From Tetragonia tetragonoides (lineage: Eukaryota > Streptophyta > Magnoliopsida > Caryophyllales > Aizoaceae), in assembly GCA_038025085.1 (NCBI GenBank), contig CM076141.1:12526001-12590000 (forward strand): 64,000 nucleotides of DNA, given 5' to 3'. Positions 56,404-64,000 of this stretch are shown one piece after another. Under the pieces are notes generated by a model that was given only the letters and a program-made list of their open reading frames with translations, was not told where the DNA came from and searched no databases. The position numbers were made by a program, and so were the translations under genes. The number at the start of each line of letters is the position of its first letter. Within the stretch, counting starts at the first letter, position 1.

Positions 56404-57033
56404 TGTTAAAAATAAAGGCTAATGAAAGAACAAATTTATCTTGAATAAAAATCGTGGCGTGATAAATCACTGTCCTAAAAAGTCGAATTTTCCCCCACAC
56501 GTACACTAGGGAATTTCCGGCAACCGACCTCCAGGGATACACACAACCAAAGCTCCAGTGTACTACAGTGCAATGGTTTTGAGAGCAAACTGAACTACTG
56601 CCAAACGAATCAAAGAGAGAGTATTTTTGTGTGTCTGTTCCCCTTTGTGAAATGGAAAATCTCCAATATATAGAGGAAAATAGAGGAGAATCATGATAGC
56701 AAATAACACAATAAATTTGGAGGTCATAAAGGGCGAATATCAAGGGAATTGATATTCATAACGAAAAGCACTTATTGATTTGTTAACAAAAAATAATTAA
56801 TCTTCTCCAGTCAAATTTCATTAATGTGAGGAATTAGAAAGCAATTAATCTTTTCCAGTCAAACTTCATCAATTGTGGGAAATTAAGCAGTCATCACATA
56901 TATGGGTAACTAAACAGCTTACCTCTTGTAAGCTATACCAATGTGGGACAATAATATTGTCCAACATGTTTTCTTTTCTTTTTTTTTTTTTGGTGAAGTC
57001 CAACATCTTTTCTTTAAAGCAAACATTCCAACA
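56404..57033 (-). repeat. 5' LTR of the decayed element (630 bp)
   Basis: Partner of 52242-52828, longer mainly because of a 30-bp T-rich insertion with its duplication at 56968-57006. Confidence 0.8.
56968..56997 (-). mobile_element. Ultra-short T-tailed insertion, absent from sister LTR
   Basis: A T-rich 30-bp piece ending GGTGAA sits between two GTCCAACAT copies (56959-56967, 56998-57006). The sister LTR near 52793-52812 reads straight through (GTCCAACATCTTTTCTTT), giving a clean empty site. Confidence 0.7.
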
Positions 57034-57399
57034 ATATTCAAAGCAATAATAAATATTAAAATAAAACATTACCCTTAAATCACACAACTTTATTTTGTGT
57101 AGATAATAAGCAATATTAATGCAAGATAAAATACAAGTGCTACAGCACGTACGATACAACTGAAAATACATTTTATTTTAATATCGTAATGATGTATATG
57201 CAACCTCTGCATATAACATAACGATATACGTACATACAGAATATGCATCTAGCTTCTGAATTTAATTTAATTATTTTAAAACGATTAACATATTACAACA
57301 TTTTATTTAGAAAAGATGCGTAAAACATAACGATACATATGCAACCCGCATATAATAATTATATTATTGATCTGTTTGGGACGATGGATGGATTGTTGT

Positions 57400-57723
57400 T
57401 CAAGTACGACGATGACATTTATAAGGCGGAAGGTAGGGGCAGGAGTAACCGTCGCAACAGTTGTAGAGGGGACCACAAGGGTCGTTCTCCGGCACGCATG
57501 TACAATAACCACTACTGTAACTGGTGCAGTATCCCTCACAACAGGTTTTGTTCCAGTTGCAAAATTGACCTGATTGTTGGCAATAATCACTAGGATGACC
57601 AAGTGAACTAGCACTTGCACTTAGCTTAGCTTGTACGTTTGTACTGTATATACAAACCACACACTTGATCAGATAAGCTAGTACACACAACACACCGCTA
57701 ACTATGTACCCATAATAACACAC
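57400..57723 (-). CDS. Secreted double-knottin cysteine-rich peptide, gene 3
   Basis: Encodes 107 residues. The N-terminus differs from gene 1 but is strongly hydrophobic (VSGVLCVLAYLIKCVV), so a signal peptide or anchor is likely. The C-terminal region has the same twelve cysteines as gene 1: C-x6-C-x5-CC-x3-C-x8-C, one residue, then C-x6-C-x5-CC-x4-C-x7-C, ending KCHRRT. The 3' flank at 57041-57130 matches that of gene 1 (AACATTACCCTTAAATCACA, AGATAATAAG), so duplication included flanking DNA. The start ATG at 57723 is the first in frame. The 5' region does not resemble genes 1 and 2, so the N-terminus or promoter may have been replaced. No TATA box was identified. Confidence 0.78.
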   Translation of the reverse strand: MCYYGYIVSGVLCVLAYLIKCVVCIYSTNVQAKLSASASSLGHPSDYCQQSGQFCNWNKTCCEGYCTSYSSGYCTCVPENDPCGPLYNCCDGYSCPYLPPYKCHRRT

Positions 57724-57881
57724 TCTTTGTTACAAGTACTAAAAGCGAGAGACTACTTTACTCTTTACAGACAGAGAGAGGTTACGGGCCGGGAGTGTGC
57801 ATGGCTGTTAATTAGGTTTTGATTGGGAGGTTGAGAAGTTATTGTACGGTTCCATTACCGGACCCACCACATTTAGCCACG

Positions 57882-58211
57882 TGTAGAAATAGCACTGGGC
57901 ACAGTTAGCACGAGGCACGGCACGACCCGGCACAACTTTTACACACGGCACGACACGCACAAGCACGAGCACAGTCACGAATGAGCTGTCCTAGGCCTGG
58001 GCCCGGACCTAGATTTGGAATTGAAAGCACGACAAAAATTTAGATAATATTAAAAAAAAAAACTAGGCACAACACGAGCACGACAAGACACAAACACGAG
58101 CACGGGCACGACCTAGGCCTACCTTTTTGGATGAGTCGGCACAGCACAGCACGGGCACAAAGCACGACAACTATAAGCACGGCACGAGCACGAGCACGAC
58201 ATGAAGCCATC
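57882..58211. mobile_element. CACGAG-rich inserted repeat with 10-bp TSD
   Basis: TTTAGCCACG at 57872-57881 and 58212-58221 flanks about 330 bp built of GCACGAGCACG, GGCACGGCACG and GCCTAGG-like motifs, GC-richer than its surroundings and partly inverted about its centre. Terminal inverted repeats at the exact edges are not clear. It is probably a non-autonomous DNA transposon. Confidence 0.55.
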
Positions 58212-58494
58212 TTTAGCCACGCGCCAAGAATTTGCCCGAATTCATCCAAGTAGGAAGAATTTTAATACTAATAAATGCGGAAAAAGATTAAGGGTTGAGA
58301 GTGACGAACCACTCACACCAACTATACTTCTTAATACTACGTATACAACACAGGAGAACATTGATCGTCTTATGTTGTAAGGTTCTTGTATAGTTGTATG
58401 TGCTTACTCAACATGGCAGGCTATTATATAATAAATGGTGGAACGTTCACGCTTGCTTTCCTTGGAAGGTTATAATTCTGAACTCTAGTCTCAA

Positions 58495-58761
58495 TTGTCA
58501 GGCTTCATTAATATGACAAAATTTGGAGTTTATGGAAAGACCTGGCAGATGGTTTTCTTTGCTGTAATCTACTCCCTGTGGCTTTGCAGAAATGAAGTTT
58601 GCTTTCATCAAAAGAACTGGAACAGGGGGGAAGTAGTTTTAAGGAAATTCAGTTCAGATCATAATACTAATGGTTTCATAGTGTTTTTAAACCATCAGTT
58701 TGCCCTTCATGACTGGGTTTTGAAACATTCAGTTGCAGGAAAAGAATATCTAGAGGCGTGA
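58495..58761 (+). pseudogene. LINE C-terminal fragment (zf-RVT region)
   Basis: One open frame of 88 codons has MVFFAVIYSLWLCRNEVCFH then QKNWNRGEV, typical of the C-terminal part of plant LINE ORF2. The RT itself is absent. Confidence 0.6.
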
Positions 58762-58769
58762 TCAGAGTA

Positions 58770-59384
58770 AATCATGTTGAGACTCCACCTCCAACCAAGC
58801 AAAATGAAAAAATAAATGCACCACTCACTGCGTTCGCAGACGACTGAGGTGGTGGCCATGGCGAATATGTAGCAGGAGACATGAATGGAAGAGTGAGCTA
58901 GGGATGGTTGTGGGGAGTGGAGACGATTGCCGCACCAGTTCTTTTCAGGTGCACATAAGAGATGACCGATTTTAGTTGACCTCATAACAAAACATAATCA
59001 CCAACTGTAGCTACAACTCTACAAGGGAAGTAAAACATGTAAATTAAAATCTGCAAACCTTTCACAAGGGCAAATGAACGTGCCAATATAAATCGATAGC
59101 ATGCGGCATGCCCACTACTACACCCAAAACCAAAAGCATCGGTTCACTTCCGAGAGTAAACAAAACTCTCATATTGATTGTTTCATTTGAATCTTTCGGG
59201 GCTTGAGGTATTGCATCAGTACATGTCCAACCAAAGACATCACAACCATTTATAGACAAAATTGCAAGAAAATTGATGGGACTCTACAATTTTTCAACCT
59301 CGTACTAACATTACCTCCCCAACAGAAATAGTCTAGGGAACTCAATAGTTGATGGAATCAGTATCATTAAGGAAAGTCCTCCAT
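58770..59384. other. Intergenic and probable 3' UTR of the Tim17-family gene
   Basis: Sequence directly downstream (minus strand) of the stop at 59385 is probably 3' UTR for the first 100-300 bp. Open frames here have no recognised similarity. Confidence 0.4.
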
Positions 59385-62118
59385 TCAAGATTCTTTGCTC
59401 CTAATTGTTATGCCTCGTTGAGCACGTAACTGTTCTTCGCGAGCTTTTTTTGCAGCTAGAGCTTCCTCATCAAGTACCTGAATCGGAGACCACTCAGGCA
59501 ATTTCAACTCGCCACCAAGTAGTGAATCTTGATAGTTTTTCAGAACAGGTTCCAGTCTTAGTGTAGCATAATCATATGCTGTTCCTGCAACAGCAAACAT
59601 GACAGAATAACGCATAGCCCCCATTCGACCACCTGTAAGAAAGACAAGGGTTTTTAATGCTCACTCAGACAGATAGGTAGTACTAGGTACATGAAATCCA
59701 ACTGAGAGAATCTTAGTGTTAATGGACCCAAAAAAGATTATAGTCAGCATAATAATGCTCAATGTTTAAAAGCACATGGCTTTTATTGGACAGATCAGGA
59801 ATACACTTTCTTCCCTGTCTTTGATATTCGAAGTAGATTATGTTCCTTGGGATGGGAACTAAAAGGCCTTTAGCAATCGACTTGCATGGAGATGTGCTCA
59901 GCAGTCTAGATGTCACAACTCACGAATGTAGAGTATAACTGCATAATGAGGTCAAAGGAGACGGCCATGTGGCAGAGTACACTCGGATATATATAGGTGT
60001 CAGTGAAATCTAAGCAGTCGGTTTCCTTTACAAATATGAAGAAACTAGTGAAGAATAAGAATATTAGACACTTATAATTACAATCTGGTGACTCTGCACT
60101 TCTGCAGTGCTCCAGATGCACCATTGATCCCTTGGTAGTTGGTACTTTTTTTGAAGCAAAATAATATCACCTGGCATTCTGGCAATTCCTTATAAGTATA
60201 CATGAGCAGTTTAGAGGTTAGAATTTGGATAATTTATAAGGATAAAATTTCTCATCCTATTAGGGTATTATCAGAGGTAAAGACATAGGTAGCTTATAGG
60301 ATTCTGTTCTAGCATATATCAATGCGGACAGTAAGGAAATAAATGTAATTCTAAGATAGACTACTTTATTTTCGCCTCCTGGGTGGGGTTCATAAACTAG
60401 GACTCACCTTGAAGGCGGCCAAGAACAGCCCCACTGAATAATCCTCCAACTGCTGAATTCACAAGATCATCAGGTTCAGATTTTCGAGTTACTCTGACAA
60501 GTTCACGTGCTCCTGCAAGGGAAAAGAAACTAGAGTTAAGTCTAAATGTAGTCAGATAGGCTACATCATCTTCACTGTTTCAATTAAGTAATTTGCATTT
60601 GGTAATCATGATGTTCAGGGACAAATTCTTCAATTGAGTCCAAAGATATAGCTAAGCGACTGCTCAACGAAAGGGAAGAATAGGGAAAATGCATTTACTT
60701 TGCAATATTTCCTCAACAAGGCCCTTAGATCTAAACTAAACCTATAACGAGGCCCTTAGATCTAAACTAAACCTATATCGATTGTCCCGACTTCCGACAG
60801 AATTGTCTGATTCTGCCTGTTGATCAGTTGAAGTAAACACTGATAACTCATTACCTACATTCTTCCCAATCAGTAGGGAACTGCATGAGCTCTAAGCCTC
60901 TAATCAATTTTACGGCTTTGGTTGAACACTTTCGATAATTTCCACAGTTTTGGATCAACACTTTCCATTAACTGTTGTTATAGTTCTTCTACAGATCCTC
61001 ACCTAAGGAAGTATTTTTCTCATTTCGCAAAAGCTCCTCTGAAGAACTGGCATATGATTTTCTCCAGAAGCATTTAGGAAGTTGCTTTACAGACAGCAGG
61101 GAGTGGATGCCAACTTGCCAACCTGGTATTACTGGCTAGGATTGGTCAAAGGAAACTAGTCCTAGGAGAATATCAGCAGGAAGCTTGCTACATCGACATT
61201 TCTTCCATGTCAACCAAGAAACAAGGAATGAAACCTACTTGTGTGCCTTGTTACTTGAAGCAAGTGATTAGATTGGGTGTATGGGTAACACGGTACAACG
61301 TGAGCTAAAGAATACCTTTTGAGAAACTATTACCAGCACAGCATGTCATTGTACACAAATCTATATACATTAGAGAGTATATGGAGTTATAACCAGTGGC
61401 CACCTACATCACCGGTTTAGCGCTTGGGTAACACAGTGCATACACCGGGACAATCTAACAAACATTCCCAATACCAAATGGACATGGTAAAAATACTAAC
61501 ATCATTTTAGAATCTACCAAGTCAAAACAACAGAACAACAAAACAGTATTGATAAAAAAATTAATGATAATTCAAAATGAAACATTCATAACAAGACATT
61601 AATAAAGCATCAACTAGGAGCAACACTATTGAATTTGACCTTGTGCAACAGTAATAGTTTACACATTATTCACCCACAAAAGAAAAGCATACAATTTCAA
61701 TAGAAAATTAAAGGAACGATCTTGATCAAAGTCAAAACACAGAACCACTAAAACAAAATCAGGAGAATGTAGTGACATACCACAATAGCATCCAGTAACA
61801 ATGGCGAGATTAGTAGCATAAGTAGCTGAAATATTCCCAAGCCCATGCGTTTTTTTATGCTTAGAAACCAACCCAGTTGCTCCACCAACAATCCCTGCAC
61901 ATTTAAAGAAAAACCCAAATCAGCTTTTCAAATAAAAAACAATTTTACAAGCAATTTCTGTAATGAAAATGTCAAAACACAAGAACTTTGGCAAATTTTA
62001 AGAAGAACTAGGGTTTAGGAAAGAGACCTCCAATAAGGGTAGGATAAAAGATCCGCTCTTTCCAGCCGTCAAAGAATGAAGAAGATGAAGGGGATGGGGA
62101 AGAAGAAGGTGTTGCCAT
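59385..62118 (-). CDS. Tim17/Tim22/Tim23-family membrane protein, four exons
   Basis: Exons 62118-62028, 61894-61781, 60512-60408 and 59632-59385 join to 558 nt, 185 residues plus stop. All three introns have GT-AG ends and phase 1. The protein has a Ser/Pro-rich N-terminus, then four likely membrane segments: IFYPTLIGG with GGATGLVSK (about 24-42), ATYATNLAIVTGCYCG (about 54-69), SAVGGLFSGAVLG (about 87-99) and YSVMFAVAGTAYDYATL (about 110-126), with the small-residue packing of the Tim17/22/23 (PF02466) family. The charged tail contains EEALAAKKAREEQLRAQRG. Family members form mitochondrial or plastid membrane translocases or complex I parts; which one applies cannot be told here. Introns are 133, 1268 and 775 bp. 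Confidence 0.85.
61340..61455. repeat. Dispersed repeat within intron 2 of the Tim17-family gene
   Basis: GCATGTCATTGTACACAAATCT, shortened here to its core TGTCATTG-ACAC-AATCTA, then CGGTTTAGCG and CATACACCGGG match the order of motifs at 11718-11800. Boundaries are unclear. Confidence 0.55.
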
Positions 62119-62154
62119 ATCTGGGGTTTTATTAGCTGATGGTGATGGCGATGG

Positions 62155-62169
62155 TTATGAATCAGCCAT
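62155..62169 (-). promoter_or_regulatory. Minimal upstream ORF in the Tim17-family 5' leader
   Basis: ATG GCT GAT TCA TAA, 36 nt before the main start, in the strong context AACAATGGC. If the transcript begins further upstream, it could reduce or modulate main-ORF translation. Confidence 0.45.
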
Positions 62170-62503
62170 TGTTGGTTGAAAGTCTTGTTGCTATTAAGCC
62201 TGAACTTGATACTTAGTTGATTTTTGATAAACTAGGCTAGAAGCAAAGAGCACTTCGTCTCGCCTAAATTTGAAGACGATAATATGCGTTTTGTCTATTG
62301 ACAGTTTGACAGACCACCGCACCCAGACCCAGAGACTAATTGTTTGGGGTTCTTTAACTTGTTTGATTTGATTATCAAACCAGAAAAAAAATAAAAATAA
62401 AAATAAAATAAAATGTTTGAATTAAGTCCCAAGTCCTTACTCATCAATAGGGTGATTATACTTAATGGATATCATTACCCGAATATAGACATGGTGATTA
62501 TAC

Positions 62504-62669
62504 TAGCCACTGGTTGATGTTACGTTGATGGGGTAAGTGTTTGCGGTGGTTGTTTAGTTAGTCTAAAATGTTCGCAGTTGAACATGAGAATCCGAACATG
62601 ACGTAACAGGGGTGTCTCGATCGCCATTCACTTGCACCCTCTTTTTGATGAGAAAAAAGAAGAAGAAGA
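62504..62669 (+). mobile_element. SINE-like retroposon related to 23899-24147
   Basis: GTGATTATAC at 62494-62503 and 62670-62679 flanks 166 bp ending in an A/G-rich tail. The middle (GGTTGTTTAGTTAGTC, CCGAACATGACGTA, TCGCCATTCA) matches the copy near 24020-24120. Confidence 0.65.
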
Positions 62670-62679
62670 GTGATTATAC

Positions 62680-64000
62680 ACTAATGTTAAACCTCAAAAG
62701 CTTTTATTTCCTTGTGTATTTTAGTTTCCTCGTCTCTTTTCATTCAATAAAAAAATTTAGGTTTTATTACATTGAAAAGATCCCGATTAGTTTATAGGAT
62801 CCTTTTCATATATGTATGATTCGAAACAATAAGTTGGATCTTCAACCTAATATTTATAGCACTTTTCGCGATCATCTCCAATCGACGGAGTTGTGCAAGA
62901 CATTACATATTGGTATTTCAAGCAGTCGAGTTAAAAAACATAATTGCGTTGTTATTTGATTTGTACTTGCTTAGAGGAGTTCGTCTTCTTTAAATGCCTT
63001 GCGGCTTTTCTAAATAAAAATTGCTCTTTATCTTGATAATAAAAAAATGTGCTGATAACTACTTTGTAAATGCAATTTTTTTATAGTAAATATCCTATAT
63101 TTTTTTTTTAAATAATCACATATTCAAAAAGGGGTACTTTTTTTTTTATCATAGAAAGGGTTACTTTTAATTCATCACCTGCGATCACTTTCCGACGACT
63201 TTTAAACTTTGTTGATGAATTTTCCATTGCGTGTTGCTTGACCTTTTCTCTTTCCGATTCCTCTATCCATTTAGGTATATGTTGCTCCATCTTCAGCTTA
63301 TCGGAGAGAAAGAGGGAGGAGTTGGGTTAAATTTCAGGTCAACCGGTTAAAAAATAATCAGGGGTGAATTGGTCGAAACAATAGCGACCCCCATGAAGTG
63401 GTGAACTAAAAGTACTGAGCCGTTTAAAGGCACTTAGACCATGAATAACAATGAACAATGCTATTTTGTTCATCCCTCTCTCTCTTACTTTCTCTCTCTT
63501 CCACCTCACCATGAACATGTTCCCATAAACTTCACCAAAACACAAGTTTATCCACGAACCCCCTTATTTGTTCATCACTCTCTCTCCTCTTTTTTTTTTT
63601 ACCATACCCCACCACATTTTCTCTCTCCTCTCAACTAATGTAATATGTTTTCCCTTTATTTATTTTGTCTAAATGAAAAATTTTAATTCACAATTGAATC
63701 AGATTATCGCATAATAAAAACTTAATTATTGTTGAGTCTAATTTATAATTAGCGCTAAATTCAAATAAATTAGTGCATAATAGTTAAAATCTTAATTCAT
63801 TGAAAAATACATGAAAGAAAAAATAAATGAGAATACACCCATAATTAAACGACAATACGAAATTACATGATAATTAAAAGGATAATTGAGTTTATAGGGT
63901 AGTTGTCAACAAAGAAAAAGAAAAAGAAAAAAGACAGAAATGCATAGCAAAAGCCCAGTCAGAAATGCATACCAAAGCCCAGTCACAGCCCGCATCTACT
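62680..64000. other. No gene seen
   Basis: AT-rich intergenic sequence with CT-rich patches near 63475-63500 and 63575-63630. Short open frames are not supported. Confidence 0.4.

Larger units (their letters stand above)
52242..57033 (-). mobile_element. Decayed minus-strand LTR retrotransposon, probably copia
   Basis: Direct repeats at 52242-52828 and 56404-57033 share TG...CA ends (minus-strand start TGTTGGAATGTTTGCTT). A polypurine tract, GTGGGGGAT on the minus strand, abuts the repeat at 52828. CTCTATATATT on the minus strand of each LTR is a likely TATA box. Outer flanks GTATT and ATATT differ by one base. The internal 3.6 kb is heavily degraded. Confidence 0.7.

Noticed and set aside
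56204..56743. 179-codon minus-strand frame crossing the LTR edge
   Set aside because: It spans LTR and degraded internal sequence, has no recognised motif and is not conserved in the sister LTR.
63108..63545. Short minus-strand frames near the right end
   Set aside because: No similarity, no splice or promoter support; AT-rich background.

Overview
This is a stretch of a flowering-plant nuclear genome, most likely a eudicot. The evidence is spliced GT-AG genes, Ty1/copia and Ty3/gypsy retrotransposons, tRNA-derived SINEs and several classes of plant MITE. No base pattern fixes the family; a caryophyllid origin is only a guess. It is repeat-dominated. Only one complete ordinary gene is visible (a Tim17/22/23-family membrane protein, 59385-62118, minus strand), plus the last exon of a second gene (OHA/LOTUS-type putative nuclease, 1441-1650) and three dispersed copies of a secreted cysteine-rich double-knottin gene (8274-8669, the split copy 13440-23323, and 57400-57723, all minus strand).

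Layout. 1-2054: last exon of the OHA-domain gene and its 3' region, which was partly duplicated. 2055-6864: a Ty1/copia element (171/170 bp LTRs, TSD TCTTT) sitting inside the second duplicate. 8.2-8.8 kb: intact double-knottin gene 1 with its TATA box. 9.1-10.3 kb: a MULE-like element with long inverted ends. 13.4-23.8 kb: double-knottin gene 2, split by a retroposed TPR-protein transcript (poly(A) tail, about 14-bp TSD) that was itself split by a Tekay-like Ty3 element (2.73-kb LTRs, TSD GGATG). A 426-bp MITE lies against the gene's TATA box. 23.9-27.5 kb: SINEs, a hAT-like element, another TIR element and a retroposon. 27.6-32 kb: a (TA)n-flanked inverted-repeat element with a LINE zf-RVT remnant, two tRNA-like sequences and arrays of ATTCATT motifs. 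35.3-40.5 kb: the 3' part of a Tat-like Ty3 element, carrying an antisense, multi-exon gene with a plant-mobile-domain-like product. 40.9-43.6 kb: a solo LTR with intact TSD (TTTAC). 44.5-49.6 kb: a 314-bp tandem array interrupted by a second solo LTR. 50.7-51.7 kb: duplicated RNase-H-like remnants and a CACTA-type end. 52.2-57.0 kb: a decayed minus-strand copia-like element. 57.4-57.7 kb: double-knottin gene 3. 58.5-62.2 kb: a LINE fragment and the Tim17-family gene.

How it fits together. Most of the sequence is a layered insertion record. Paralogous or sister copies supply empty-site controls for several events: knottin gene 1 for the MITE and retrocopy in gene 2, and one LTR against its partner for a tiny poly(T) insertion. 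The least expected pattern is a set of six very short A-tailed or T-tailed insertions (about 13-45 bp), each flanked by direct duplications of about 9-20 bp. They look like extreme 5'-truncated products of LINE-type target-primed reverse transcription. Other leads are the double-knottin family, the antisense intron-containing gene in the Tat-like element and the 314-bp array. I see no evidence here of a wholly new molecular system. All family assignments come from reading motifs, not from database searches.
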